64,000 bases of DNA, taken from NCBI GenBank assembly GCA_900541795.1, contig UQLC01000006.1:52565-116564 (forward strand), given 5' to 3'. Under the pieces are notes generated by a model, which saw nothing but the letters and a program-made list of their open reading frames with translations, was not told the DNA's origin and did no database searches. Numbering within the stretch: position 1 is the first letter of the stretch; each line of letters opens with the position of its first letter. The position numbers were made by a program, and so were the translations under genes. Source of the stretch: an uncultured Collinsella sp. Its GTDB lineage: Bacteria; Actinomycetota; Coriobacteriia; Coriobacteriales; Coriobacteriaceae. Positions 17,218-27,350 of the stretch are shown here, one piece after another.

Positions 17218-20200
17218 ATGGCATTCGTCCATCTGCACAACCACACTGTTTTCTCCATGCTCGACGGCGCAACCCGTATCCAGGATATGGTCAACCGCGC
17301 CGTAGAGCTGGGCATGCCCGCCGTCGCCATTACCGACCACGGCTACATGTATGGCGTGCCCGACCTGGCACTGGCCTGCGACGCCGTCAACCACAACACG
17401 CCCGAGTACAAAACCTGGAGTCACGACAAGTCCTTCTTGGAAAAGGACCGCCGCGACGAGCTGGTGGAACCCGATCCCGAGGCAAACCCGCGCGAGCATG
17501 CCCAGTATGTGAAGGACATGGCCATGTGGGACGATAAGGGCAACATCGACGAGCTCAAGCCACCCCTGGTCATCAAGCCCATATTTGGCTGCGAGGTCTA
17601 CTTTACGCCGGACGAGACGCTCGCCCGCGACCATAAACCCGAGCTCTACCACATGATCCTTCTGGCCAAAGACCAGGAGGGCTACGTCAACCTGATGCAG
17701 ACGGTCTCCGAGGCCGCCGTGCAGGGCTTTTACTACAAACCGCGCGTGACGCTTGACAACCTGCGCCGCCATGCCAAGGGTATGATCTGCACGAGCGCCT
17801 GCATCGCCGGCATCATTCCCAAATACATCGACCACGGTGACATGGAGGGCGCCATCAAGTGGGCCGAGACCTTCCGTGACACCTTCGACCCCGGCGACTT
17901 CTATATCGAGATTCAGGAACACGGCATTACCACCGATAACGGTCTGACCGACGAGCAGATGGACCGCACGCTCATCGACATCGCCAAACAGGTGGGCGTC
18001 AAGGTCATCGCCACCAACGACTTCCACTACCTGCGCCGCGAGGACGCGCCCGTGCAGGACGTCATCATGTGTATCGGCATGAACGCCAAGGTCGACGACC
18101 CCAACCGCATGCGCATGACCGGCTCGGAGTTTTATATGAAGACCGAGGAGGAGATGCGGGCGATGTTCCCGTATTGCCCCGAGGCCTGCGACAACACGCT
18201 CGAGATTGCCGACAAGTGCTATGTGGAGCTGGACTGGGACTCCATCATCCTGCCGCGCTTCCCGTTGCTCGATCCCGGCGAGACGCACGAGAGCCAGTTC
18301 CGCCGCGAGTGCGAGAAGGGCCTGCGCCAACACTACGGTGACGACTGGGCCACGCGCGAGATCTGTGGCGTCAACATCAAAGAGCGCTTTGAGTACGAAT
18401 ACAAGGTCATCTGCGACAAGGGCTTTGCCGCCTACTTTTTGATCGTCGCCGAATACGTGCAATGGGCCAAGGACAACGGCATCGGCGTCGGCCCTGGCCG
18501 TGGCTCGGCAGCCGGCGCTATCGTCGCCTACGCCATGAACATCACCGCGTTTGACCCGCTCGAGAACGGCCTGATGTTCGAGAGGTTCCTGTCCCCGCAG
18601 CGTACCGAGATGCCCGATATCGATATGGACTTCGACGATGAGCGGCGCCTCGAGGTCGTGGAGCACGTTCGCCAGCTCTACGGCCCCGAGAAGGTCACCC
18701 ACGTTATCACCTACTCGACCATCAAGGCCAAGCAGGCCATCAACGACGCCGCGCGCGTTCTGGACTACCCCGTCTACATGGGCCAGCGCCTGTCCAAGAT
18801 GGTCTCGAGCGACCCCAAGGTCAAGCTCAAGCAGGTACTCGAAAAACAACCCGGCAAAGAGGATCTGTTTAACCCCGACTTTGCCGAGGCCTATAAAAAG
18901 GACGACGACGCCCGCCGCATCATCGACACGGCGCTCTCGATCGAGGGCCTCACCCGTGGCGAGGGCGTGCACGCGTGCGCCGTTCTGATTTGCCGCGACC
19001 CCGTCAACGAGCACGTGCCCACCAAGCTCGATACCAAGGGCGGCGTCGAGATTACCCAGTACGAGGGCCATACCGTTGCCGACATGGGCCTGCTCAAGAT
19101 GGACTTCCTGGGTCTGCGTACGCTGACGGTTATCTCCAAGGCCAAGGCCAACATCAAAAAGAACTTCGGCATCGACATCAAAGAGGAAGAGATTCCCTTT
19201 GACGACCCCGAGATCTTTAAGCTCATGGGCTCCGGCCACACCGCCGGCGTCTTCCAGGTCGAGTCCGCCGGCATGACGGCCACGATCAAGAACATGAAGC
19301 CCACCGAGTACAAGCACGTCGTGGCATTGATCGCTCTGTACCGCCCGGGACCGCTGGGCGCCGGCATGGTTTCGTCCTATATCAACCGTATGAACGGCAA
19401 GGAACCGGCGGTCTCCTACGACGACCGTCTGGACGACATCCTGGGCGAAACCTACGGCACCATGGTCTATCAGGAGCAGGTTATGCTCATCTCCGTCGAG
19501 ATGTGCGGCTTCTCCAAGGGCGAATCGGACTCGCGTATCCGTAAGCCCGTGGCTAAGAAAAAGATCAAGCTGCTCACGTCGACGGTGCTCCACTGGGAGG
19601 ATGGCTCGGACGAGACCACCTACGACCACTGGATGAACGGCGCTATCAAGAACAACTACACGCGCGAGGTCGCCCAGAAGATTTGGGACGATGTTCTTGA
19701 GTTCGCGTCCTACGCCTTTAACAAGTCGCACTCCGCCGGCTACGCCATCCTGGTTATGCAGACGGCGTGGCTCAAGGCGCACTATCCGCACGAGTACATG
19801 GCGGCCGTTCTGACGTCCTATACGGGCAAGACCGACAAGATCGTTCACTACGTCTCGGCGTGCCGTCACGACGGCATCCCCGTGCTGTCGCCAGATGTCA
19901 ACGAGTCCGGTACTGAGTTCACGGCTACCAAGGAGGGCGTGCGCTTTGGTCTGGCCGGCATCCGCGGCGTGGGCACCGGCGTGGCGCAGGCGATTATCGC
20001 CGAGCGCGAGGCGGGCGGTCCGTTTAAGACGCTGCACGACTTTGTCGAGCGCGTGGACTCGAGCCAGGCCAACCGCCGTGTGATCGAATCGCTCATCAAG
20101 GCAGGCGCCTTCGACTCCACGGGGTATCCGCGTCGCCAGATGATGCACTTTGTGGATAAGAACAACCCTGAGAACATCATCGATGCCGCGGTGAAGCGCC

Positions 20201-21021
20201 AGAAGGATCGTGCGAGCGGCCAGACGTCGTTCTTCGATATGTTTGGCGACGTTGAGGGCTCGGGCTTTGAGGTGAGCGTGCCCGATCCGGATGGCCAGGA
20301 GTGGGACCGCCACCTTAAGTTGAGCCAGGAGAAGGAGGTTCTGGGCATCTATGTCTCGGACCACCCGCTGCGCCCGTTTGAGTATGCGCTGGCCAAGGCA
20401 CGCGACTTCTCGTTCTCGCAGATCGACACTGGCTACGAAGTTCAGAATCCTACGGGCGGTACCATCAACCAGGAGATTCCCGAGGGCAAGGCGCTGTGGT
20501 GGGCCGGCATGGTCTCGAGCGTGTCCAAGCGCGTGACCAAAAACGGCGACCCCATGGGCATCGTGCAGCTCGAGGACATGGAAGGCGAGGCCACCGTCGT
20601 GGTGTTCCCCAAGACCTACAAGGAGGCCGAGGGGTACCTGTACGGCGAGGTCGATCCCGAGACCGGCGCGCAGCTGTCCGATGCCTTTGTGCGCATTAAG
20701 GGCAAGCTCGAGCGCTCGGACCGCGGCGACCAGATCATCGCGCAGGAGATCGTGCCGCTCGAGCTCAACGAGGAGAACAACAAGCCCAAGGTGTTTGAGG
20801 TCATGGTGCCCAACAGCCGCTTTAGCCAGGGCAATATGGCGCGTCTTGCCACGGTGCTTACCGCCAACCCGGGCGGCGACCGCGTGGAGATCTTTATCGA
20901 GCAGGTGGACGGGCGCGTGCTGCGCGCCGAGGTGCCTGCCAAGGTCAACGCGCGCTCGATTCCGCTGCTGGCTGAGGCCAAGGCGATTGTGGGTAATCAG
21001 GGACGCGTGACGGTTATCTAA
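17218..21021 (+). CDS. dnaE: DNA polymerase III subunit alpha
   Basis: The 1,267-residue replicative polymerase. The N-terminal PHP domain opens with HLHNHTVFSMLDG and has AITDHG; most metal-binding residues look intact, so PHP proofreading is possible. The polymerase core has GPGRGSAAG (~425-433) and the catalytic aspartates in PDIDMDFDD (~465-473). A later HhH/OB region (EVLGIYVSDHPL) completes the DnaE1 layout. Compared with E. coli DnaE, an extra charged insertion of roughly 55 residues lies at about 60-115 in the PHP domain. GGAG precedes the ATG by 9 nt. Confidence 0.96.
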   Translation: MAFVHLHNHTVFSMLDGATRIQDMVNRAVELGMPAVAITDHGYMYGVPDLALACDAVNHNTPEYKTWSHDKSFLEKDRRDELVEPDPEANPREHAQYVKDMAMWDDKGNIDELKPPLVIKPIFGCEVYFTPDETLARDHKPELYHMILLAKDQEGYVNLMQTVSEAAVQGFYYKPRVTLDNLRRHAKGMICTSACIAGIIPKYIDHGDMEGAIKWAETFRDTFDPGDFYIEIQEHGITTDNGLTDEQMDRTLIDIAKQVGVKVIATNDFHYLRREDAPVQDVIMCIGMNAKVDDPNRMRMTGSEFYMKTEEEMRAMFPYCPEACDNTLEIADKCYVELDWDSIILPRFPLLDPGETHESQFRRECEKGLRQHYGDDWATREICGVNIKERFEYEYKVICDKGFAAYFLIVAEYVQWAKDNGIGVGPGRGSAAGAIVAYAMNITAFDPLENGLMFERFLSPQRTEMPDIDMDFDDERRLEVVEHVRQLYGPEKVTHVITYSTIKAKQAINDAARVLDYPVYMGQRLSKMVSSDPKVKLKQVLEKQPGKEDLFNPDFAEAYKKDDDARRIIDTALSIEGLTRGEGVHACAVLICRDPVNEHVPTKLDTKGGVEITQYEGHTVADMGLLKMDFLGLRTLTVISKAKANIKKNFGIDIKEEEIPFDDPEIFKLMGSGHTAGVFQVESAGMTATIKNMKPTEYKHVVALIALYRPGPLGAGMVSSYINRMNGKEPAVSYDDRLDDILGETYGTMVYQEQVMLISVEMCGFSKGESDSRIRKPVAKKKIKLLTSTVLHWEDGSDETTYDHWMNGAIKNNYTREVAQKIWDDVLEFASYAFNKSHSAGYAILVMQTAWLKAHYPHEYMAAVLTSYTGKTDKIVHYVSACRHDGIPVLSPDVNESGTEFTATKEGVRFGLAGIRGVGTGVAQAIIAEREAGGPFKTLHDFVERVDSSQANRRVIESLIKAGAFDSTGYPRRQMMHFVDKNNPENIIDAAVKRQKDRASGQTSFFDMFGDVEGSGFEVSVPDPDGQEWDRHLKLSQEKEVLGIYVSDHPLRPFEYALAKARDFSFSQIDTGYEVQNPTGGTINQEIPEGKALWWAGMVSSVSKRVTKNGDPMGIVQLEDMEGEATVVVFPKTYKEAEGYLYGEVDPETGAQLSDAFVRIKGKLERSDRGDQIIAQEIVPLELNEENNKPKVFEVMVPNSRFSQGNMARLATVLTANPGGDRVEIFIEQVDGRVLRAEVPAKVNARSIPLLAEAKAIVGNQGRVTVI

Positions 21022-21049
21022 GCTACCCCGGGTGAGATTGGAGGAAGTG

Positions 21050-24000
21050 ATGGCGCAGGGGACGTTTGTGCAGGCGCTTCGCAAAGAGGCGGCTTTGAGC
21101 GGCACCTTTATGAAGGGGCGTTCGCTCATGCTCAACGGCGCCGTGCTGTCGATTGAGGACAGCGGCTCGCGCTTCTCCAAAAACGTGACGGTTGAGGGCT
21201 CGGTGCGCGGCTCGCGCGGCGACCTGTACAAGACGCGCGTGGCGCTCGACATGGACGAGCACGAGGTGATCGACTACGATTGCGATTGCCCCGCCGCCTA
21301 TCGTTACCCCGGTATGTGCAAGCACGCTATTGCCACGGCTCTGGCGTATTTGGATGCCAGCGGCATTGAGCCTGTTGAGGGGCTGCGCACGCCGGTCCGC
21401 ACGTTTACGGCGGCGCCCAAGCAAGCCGCGCGTCCTGCGTCTGCCGCACCGGCGGTCAACCCTAACTTTCCCTTCCCGGCGCCCGTCCCCACGAGCCCGA
21501 GCCTCATGAAGGCGCTCTCCGATCTTTCGGACGCGCGCATGGATGAGTTGGCGGGCATGCGCCGCAAGCTCGCCGGCACTGTCGACCCCGATGCCCCCAA
21601 GGCGGTGTTGGTGCCCTCGCTGGTGCCGTACTACAATCCGCTGTTCGCCGACCGCTTTAGCTGGGCGCTCGAGTTTCGCATCCGATGCGGCTCGGTGTCC
21701 TACGTGGTCAAGGATATCGACGGCATGGCCGACGCCTACGTGCGCGGCGGCACGTTCTCGTACGGCAAGAAGCTCACGTTTGTCCATACGCCCGAAGCCT
21801 TCGAAGACGTGTCGACAAAGCTGCTCAACCTTGTCGTGACGACAGTTGCCTATCTCGATGACATCACAAGCTCGCGTTCGGCGTCGTACGACTTTGCCCG
21901 CAGCGGTTTTGTCGCCGAGCGTCAGTTGCCGCTGTCCGAGCATAGCATCGTATATGTGCTGGACCTGTTGCGCGGCCAGACCATCTCTTTTGAGCCCGCC
22001 TGGTCGCGGGGGACGACGACGCATCGCACCTATGACGTGGCGGTTGAGATGCCTCCGGAAGGGGAGGACGAGGCGCTGTCTGAGCGCCCACCGCTCCTTG
22101 CCGCCAAAATCGCGCCGGCGGCTGGTGGCAGCTACGATCTACGCCTGCCGGCCGATGCATACTGCTTTGCTTCGGGCGACGTTGCCTATCTGGTCGACAC
22201 CCGCCGTGCGCGCCGCGCCGATGTAGCGTTTGCCCAGCATGCGGCGCCGTTCCTATCGCGCTTACTGCCCTGTCGCACGCCGATCCATATCGCTGTCGAC
22301 CAGGTGGGGGAGTTCTGTCGTATGGCGCTGCCCATTTTGCGCGACTATACCGACCTTACCGCGCCCGCCGCGCTCGATACCGTGGCGCCCGAGCCGAGCT
22401 TTGCCATGGCAATCGGTGTCGACGATGGGCTCGTGACCTGCAAGATTACGGTTTCCTACGGCGACTGGTCGGCAGATCTCTTTAGCCTGGGTGCTCCGGG
22501 AAGCCCCTTCGAAGAACAGCGCCCGGGCGTGCCGCCGCGCGACGAGATAGCAGAGTTTCGCGTTATGGACACGGCGGCCCTGTATTTCGACTTTTACGAG
22601 GGCGGCCTGGCGTTTGAGGAGCGCGACGACGAGAGCCTGTTCTGCTTGCTGACCGAGGGCCTGTCTGCCCTGTCCGAGCTGGGCGAGGTCATGCTCAGCG
22701 ACCGCCTGCGCCAGATTTCGGTGCGCCCCGCGCCCAAGCTCTCGGTTCGTGCGACTGTCAAGAGCAACCTGCTCGATGTTGAACTGGGCGCGAGCGGTCT
22801 TTCGGCGGCAGATCTTGCCATCTACCTCGACTCCTACAAGCGCCATCAAACGTTTGCGCGCCTTACGTCCGGCGACATCATTCGCCTGGACGAGGGCGCT
22901 CGAGCCGCGTTTGGCCTCGCCAAGGACCTGGGCGTCGATGCCGTCGACCTGCTCGACGGCGTGTCGCTTTCCGCATCGAGCACCCTGTTCGTCGATAGCA
23001 TGCTCGCGCGCACGCCCGCGCTCGAGGCCGATCGCGACGCTGCGTTCCGCCGTACCGTCGAGCGCCTGGACACGCTCGGCAAGATGGACTTTACGGTACC
23101 CGCCTCGCTCAAGGCCACGCTGCGTGGCTACCAGGTCGACGGCTACCAGTGGCTCGGCTCGCTTGAGCATCTGGGCCTCGGCGGTATCTTGGCCGACGAT
23201 ATGGGCCTGGGCAAAACGCTCCAGATGATCGCGCATATCCTGGTGCGCGTGGAGGCGGGGGACAACAAGCCCACGCTCGTGGTATGCCCGGCCTCACTCG
23301 TGTACAACTGGACTGCCGAGCTGGAGCGCTTTGCGCCCTCGCTGGATGTGTGCGCCATCGTGGGCGCCAAGGCTCAACGCCGCGTGCAGATAGCAGGCGC
23401 CGACGAGCATAACGTGGTCGTGACGTCGTATGACCTCATGCGCCGCGATATCGACGAGTATGCCGAGCGGGACTTTGCCCGCGTGGTGCTCGATGAGGCC
23501 CAGTACATTAAAAACCCGCTCACCCAGGTGGCGCGCGCCGCAAAGCGCCTGCCTGCCGGCGTGCGCTTTGCCCTGACGGGCACGCCCATCGAAAACCGCC
23601 TATCCGAGCTCTGGAGCATCTTCGACTTTTTAATGCCGGGCCTGCTCGGCACGCGCGAGTCGTTTGCCAAGCGCTTCGAAAGCCCGGTCGAGCACGCCGA
23701 GGGCGACAGCGCCGCTCGTCTGCAGGCACTCGTGTCGCCGTTTGTACTGCGCCGTGTCAAGGAAGACGTGGTGACCGACCTGCCCGAGAAGATCGAAGAC
23801 ACGGTGATGGCGCAGCTTACCGGAGAGCAGCGCAAGCTCTACCTGGCCAACCAGGACCGCATCGCCCAGCAGGTGCAGCACCGCGAGGCATCCGAGTTTA
23901 AGAAAGACAAGCTCAAGGTGCTTGCCGAGCTCACCAAGCTGCGTCAGATCTGCTGCGACCCGCATCTGCACTATGCGGACTACAAGGCGGGAAGCGCCAA

Positions 24001-24514
24001 GCTCGATACGTGCATGGAGCTCGTGCACGGCGCGCTCGACGGCGGTCATCGCATCTTGCTGTTCAGCCAGTTTACGGGCATGCTCGATATCATCGGCAAG
24101 CGCCTGGCAAAGGAGGATATCGCCTTCCTTAAGCTTACGGGCGCATCGTCTAAGGAGAGCCGCGCCAAGATGGTTGCGCAGTTCCAGGCGGGCGAGGTGC
24201 CGGTGTTCTTGATTTCGCTCAAGGCGGGCGGCGTGGGCCTTAACCTGACGGCTGCCGACGTGGTCATCCACTACGACCCGTGGTGGAACGTGGCGGCACA
24301 GGACCAGGCGACCGACCGCGCCCACCGCATTGGCCAGCAGCACACCGTGACCGTGTACAAACTCATCGCCAAGGATACGATCGAGGAGCGCATTATGCAG
24401 ATGCAGGAGTCCAAGCGCGATCTGGTCAACAGCGTGCTCGGCGGCGATGGTATCTCGTCGGCACTGTTCACGCGCGAGGATGTTCTGGCGCTGCTCGGTG
24501 GCGACGGTCGCTAG
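21050..24514 (+). CDS. SWIM-type zinc finger SNF2/Rad54-family helicase
   Basis: 1,154 residues. A SWIM zinc finger CDCPAAYRYPGMCKHA is at ~77-92. A C-terminal Swi2/Snf2 ATPase follows with DDMGLGKT (~715-722), VVLDEAQYIKN (~812-822) and the helicase end SLKAGGVGLNL...DQATDRAHRIGQ. Such SWIM-SNF2 proteins are widespread in bacteria and are thought to act in transcription recycling (HepA-like) or repair. The ATG at 21050 follows GGAGG; an upstream GTG at 21032 is less likely. It starts 28 nt after dnaE and may be co-transcribed with it. Confidence 0.92.
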   Translation: MAQGTFVQALRKEAALSGTFMKGRSLMLNGAVLSIEDSGSRFSKNVTVEGSVRGSRGDLYKTRVALDMDEHEVIDYDCDCPAAYRYPGMCKHAIATALAYLDASGIEPVEGLRTPVRTFTAAPKQAARPASAAPAVNPNFPFPAPVPTSPSLMKALSDLSDARMDELAGMRRKLAGTVDPDAPKAVLVPSLVPYYNPLFADRFSWALEFRIRCGSVSYVVKDIDGMADAYVRGGTFSYGKKLTFVHTPEAFEDVSTKLLNLVVTTVAYLDDITSSRSASYDFARSGFVAERQLPLSEHSIVYVLDLLRGQTISFEPAWSRGTTTHRTYDVAVEMPPEGEDEALSERPPLLAAKIAPAAGGSYDLRLPADAYCFASGDVAYLVDTRRARRADVAFAQHAAPFLSRLLPCRTPIHIAVDQVGEFCRMALPILRDYTDLTAPAALDTVAPEPSFAMAIGVDDGLVTCKITVSYGDWSADLFSLGAPGSPFEEQRPGVPPRDEIAEFRVMDTAALYFDFYEGGLAFEERDDESLFCLLTEGLSALSELGEVMLSDRLRQISVRPAPKLSVRATVKSNLLDVELGASGLSAADLAIYLDSYKRHQTFARLTSGDIIRLDEGARAAFGLAKDLGVDAVDLLDGVSLSASSTLFVDSMLARTPALEADRDAAFRRTVERLDTLGKMDFTVPASLKATLRGYQVDGYQWLGSLEHLGLGGILADDMGLGKTLQMIAHILVRVEAGDNKPTLVVCPASLVYNWTAELERFAPSLDVCAIVGAKAQRRVQIAGADEHNVVVTSYDLMRRDIDEYAERDFARVVLDEAQYIKNPLTQVARAAKRLPAGVRFALTGTPIENRLSELWSIFDFLMPGLLGTRESFAKRFESPVEHAEGDSAARLQALVSPFVLRRVKEDVVTDLPEKIEDTVMAQLTGEQRKLYLANQDRIAQQVQHREASEFKKDKLKVLAELTKLRQICCDPHLHYADYKAGSAKLDTCMELVHGALDGGHRILLFSQFTGMLDIIGKRLAKEDIAFLKLTGASSKESRAKMVAQFQAGEVPVFLISLKAGGVGLNLTAADVVIHYDPWWNVAAQDQATDRAHRIGQQHTVTVYKLIAKDTIEERIMQMQESKRDLVNSVLGGDGISSALFTREDVLALLGGDGR

Positions 24515-24679
24515 CCGCGCGCGGGGTGGGACTGCTGGAGCGGACAGGACGGTCGACGCATTTTGGCCCGACCGCTTGCCTGATCCGTTCTGTGTTCATT
24601 TGCAATGCCGTGGATGGTTTGTCTGCCTTTGGGCATAAGAACCATCAAGAACATTGGCACATCAGCAAAGGAGAACATC

Positions 24680-25042
24680 ATGGCGAAATTCTTTAAGGAC
24701 CCCGACGGTAAGCTCATCGCTGCCCTTGGCGACGGCGTTGCGACCCCTGCCGGTTGCACGGAGCTGACCGCAAATACTGAGGACGCGGCGCACGAGAAGC
24801 ACGTGCCCGTCGTCGAGACCGAGCGCGACGGTCACGTGATTCGCGCACGCGTTGGCTCGGTCGAGCACCCCAGCCTGCCCGAGCACTACATTGAGTGGAT
24901 CGCCCTTGAGGCCGAGGGCCGTCTGGAGGTCCATTACCTCCAGCCCGGCATGAAGCCCGCGACGTTTTTCGCGGGCGGCTCCAAGACCGGTACCGTCTAT
25001 GCCTACTGCAACCTGCACGGGCTGTGGTCCGCGACATTCTAG
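24680..25042 (+). CDS. Superoxide reductase, class II (neelaredoxin type)
   Basis: A 120-residue non-haem iron enzyme reducing superoxide to peroxide without making oxygen, typical of anaerobes. Iron ligands of the SOR site are visible: E39-K40-H41 (E and H are ligands, K catalytic), H63 and H69 in EHPSLPEH, and C110 and H113 in YCNLHG. The N-terminal desulforedoxin-type four-cysteine centre is absent (only C26), so this is the one-iron class. The electron donor is not encoded nearby. The ATG follows AAAGGAG. Confidence 0.93.
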   Translation: MAKFFKDPDGKLIAALGDGVATPAGCTELTANTEDAAHEKHVPVVETERDGHVIRARVGSVEHPSLPEHYIEWIALEAEGRLEVHYLQPGMKPATFFAGGSKTGTVYAYCNLHGLWSATF

Positions 25043-25159
25043 GAGCGCGTCCCCGCTCGGGGTATCATAGCTAGCATATGCACATGCAAGCGCCGACTGC
25101 ATTATGCGGCCGGCGCTTTTACTACGATTTCGATGGTTTACGACGGAAAGGGCTGGGCC

Positions 25160-27145
25160 ATGAAGCTCGCGCTTGCACAGATCGATATGCGCCTGGGTGA
25201 TATTGAGGGCATTTGCGGCCGCATCGAGGACCAGGCTCGTCTGGCCCACGAGCGCGGAGCGCGCGTGCTGTGCGTTCCGGCTCCGCTCTTTATGGGCGCC
25301 ATGCCCGGTGACCTGGTGGGCGCTGCCGACTTTGAGCACGACGTGCTTGCCGGTTTGACTGGTGTCGCCGAGCGTATCCAGGAGCTTGACATGATCTGCA
25401 TCGTGCCCGCGGCGGTTTCGTTTGAGGGCCAGCCGCTGCTCGACTACATGATGCTCAAGGACGGTCATGTGGTGCCGGCGCGTTCGAGCATTGCCCTGCA
25501 GCGTGGCGAGAACAACGACACACGTTGGGCGCCGCCGGTGTTCGACGTGGACGGCGTGCGCATCGCCGTGATTTTTGACTTGGACCGCGAACTCGAGATG
25601 CTGCCGACCGGTGTTGACCTCATTGCGTATTTCCAATTCAACGCGTTTGACATGACCGACCGCGAGACTGCCGCCATTGCCGCCGTTCGCAGCGGCGCCT
25701 ACCGCAAGATCGCATCCAAGCGCAGCGTGTGGTTTGCCTGCATGGCGCCGGTCGGTGCCTATGACGAGTCGGTGTATACCGGCGGTTCGTTTGTGCTCGA
25801 CGACTGCGGTCGCGTGGTGGCCCAGGCGCCGTGCTTTGAGGAGAGCCTACTGGTTCAGGAGATTCAGCGCGGCGTGATGCTCGATGCCCTGGAGGATCAC
25901 GAACTGCCCGAGTTCCGTTCCGAGGAGTGGCTGTGGCAGGCGCTGGTGCTCGCCGTGCGCGACAACGCCCGAGCCCACGGTGCGTCGCGTGCTGTGGTGG
26001 CGCTCGAGGGTGACTTGCCGTCGTCCCTGCTGGCGGCGCTGGCCGTCGACGCTCTGGGCCCGCGCAATGTGATTGGCCTGGTGCTGGGGCGCAACCGTAT
26101 CTTTACGCCGGCGCAGGAAGAAGCCGAGGCTGCCCGCTGTGCCGCCGTCCGCGCCATCGCCGAGCGTCTGCACATTCGCACCGTCGAGCGCGATGCACCG
26201 GATGCGGCGCGCGTGCTCGATCGCGACGTGTCGGCGGGCGATGCCGAGCGCCTGCGCTCGCGCACGCTGGGCCTGATGCTGGAGGATACGGCGCTCGAGC
26301 TGGGTGCGATGGCGCTGAGCCCGCTGTCCAAAACCGAGTACGCGCTGGCGGCGCCGGCGCTTTGCGGCGGCTACCAGGGCGACTTTGCGCCCTTTGGCGA
26401 TGTGTACCTGTCGACGCTTGAGTTTGTGGCGCGTGTGCGCAACCGCACGTCTGCCGTGGTGCCCCAAGAGCTCGTGACGCTCAACGCAGTGGAAGATTGT
26501 ATGGAGCGCGTGCTGGCGCAGGCACTCTCGACGCTCGACGGTCCGGTCGATATGCTCGACCGTGCGGCACAGCTGCTCGGCGGGCTTGAGCCGGGTGAGG
26601 TCGATGGCGCGCTCGAGGCGCACGTGGACCGCAATCGAGCTTTCGACGACATCCCGATGGCCGCCGGCAAGCCCGAGGCTTGCTCGCTGCTGCTGATGCT
26701 CGTGCGTCAGGGCGAGGCCGCCCGCCGCATGCTGCCGACGGCGCCGATCGTCTCGGCCCGTTCGTTTGTCGAGCGCGCCTGGCCGTACATGCTCGCGTGG
26801 TCCGACCTGGGGCTGAGCGGCAAGGAACGCATGACGGTCGATGCGCTGGCGCGCGCCGAGGTGAACCGCTTTGCCGACGAGGATACAAGCGAGCGCATGC
26901 GTGGCGAGATGATGGGCATATTGGGTGACCTGTTGGGCATTTCGCCCGAGCAGATGGAGGAGCTGCGCTCCGAGGACGGCCAGCGTCGCTTGCATGAGGG
27001 CATGAAGAAGTTTGAGGGCGAGGTCCAGGACGCCATCGATAAGATGATGGGCGGTCAGGGCGGCCCGCAGGGCGGGCCCCAGGGCGGACCGATGCCGCAC
27101 CCGCCGGTTGATCCGAGGCAGTTCCCGTTCTTCTCGCAGAACTAA
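25160..27145 (+). CDS. Degenerate NAD synthetase-like protein (nitrilase + NadE domains)
   Basis: 661 residues in the two-domain layout of glutamine-dependent NAD synthetase: nitrilase-like domain (~1-240) and NadE-like domain (~270-440), then an extra helical region and a Gly/Gln/Pro tail (GGPQGGPQGG). Every key site seems altered. The glutaminase Glu is replaced (VPAPLF where PEL is expected). The catalytic Lys is not found. The Cys is Phe in VIFDLDRE. The ATP PP-loop SGGxDS reads EGDLPS. GNKSE reads LSKTE. It is therefore probably a pseudoenzyme with a scaffold or regulatory role. The ATG at 25160 is preceded by GGAAAGGG. Confidence 0.8.
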   Translation: MKLALAQIDMRLGDIEGICGRIEDQARLAHERGARVLCVPAPLFMGAMPGDLVGAADFEHDVLAGLTGVAERIQELDMICIVPAAVSFEGQPLLDYMMLKDGHVVPARSSIALQRGENNDTRWAPPVFDVDGVRIAVIFDLDRELEMLPTGVDLIAYFQFNAFDMTDRETAAIAAVRSGAYRKIASKRSVWFACMAPVGAYDESVYTGGSFVLDDCGRVVAQAPCFEESLLVQEIQRGVMLDALEDHELPEFRSEEWLWQALVLAVRDNARAHGASRAVVALEGDLPSSLLAALAVDALGPRNVIGLVLGRNRIFTPAQEEAEAARCAAVRAIAERLHIRTVERDAPDAARVLDRDVSAGDAERLRSRTLGLMLEDTALELGAMALSPLSKTEYALAAPALCGGYQGDFAPFGDVYLSTLEFVARVRNRTSAVVPQELVTLNAVEDCMERVLAQALSTLDGPVDMLDRAAQLLGGLEPGEVDGALEAHVDRNRAFDDIPMAAGKPEACSLLLMLVRQGEAARRMLPTAPIVSARSFVERAWPYMLAWSDLGLSGKERMTVDALARAEVNRFADEDTSERMRGEMMGILGDLLGISPEQMEELRSEDGQRRLHEGMKKFEGEVQDAIDKMMGGQGGPQGGPQGGPMPHPPVDPRQFPFFSQN

Positions 27146-27149
27146 AAAG

Positions 27150-27300
27150 GTTACGCGGTTTTGCCAAACCGCGTAACGAGTCGACGCTGCGCGAGCCCCT
27201 GCCGGGCAATCTGCCGCTCAAGCCGTCGCTTGCGTACAGAAGTACGCGGCGCTCCTCTTTCGCGACACCTTGCCACGGCAGGGACTCGCTCGCTGACTTA
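27150..27300. repeat. Folded repeat element after the NadE-like gene
   Basis: It starts with a perfect 12-bp hairpin GTTACGCGGTTT / AAACCGCGTAAC (27150-27177) 5 nt after the stop. A tail then shares GACGCTGC and GGCAATCTGCC with the element at 63932-64000. Beyond this, GCGAGCCCCTGCCG pairs 13 of 14 with CGGCAGGGACTCGC about 75 nt further on, enclosing a GCGTAC-AGAA-GTACGC hairpin. Confidence 0.7.
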
Positions 27301-27350
27301 TGCTCAACCTATGGTTCAACCTTGCTTGCTAGATACGGTCGCCGTTGTGT

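Noticed and set aside
17182..21252. Very long open frame on the minus strand across dnaE
   Set aside because: Antisense shadow of dnaE caused by high GC and codon bias. Its protein is His/Leu/Val repetitive with no family motif, while the plus strand encodes an intact polymerase.
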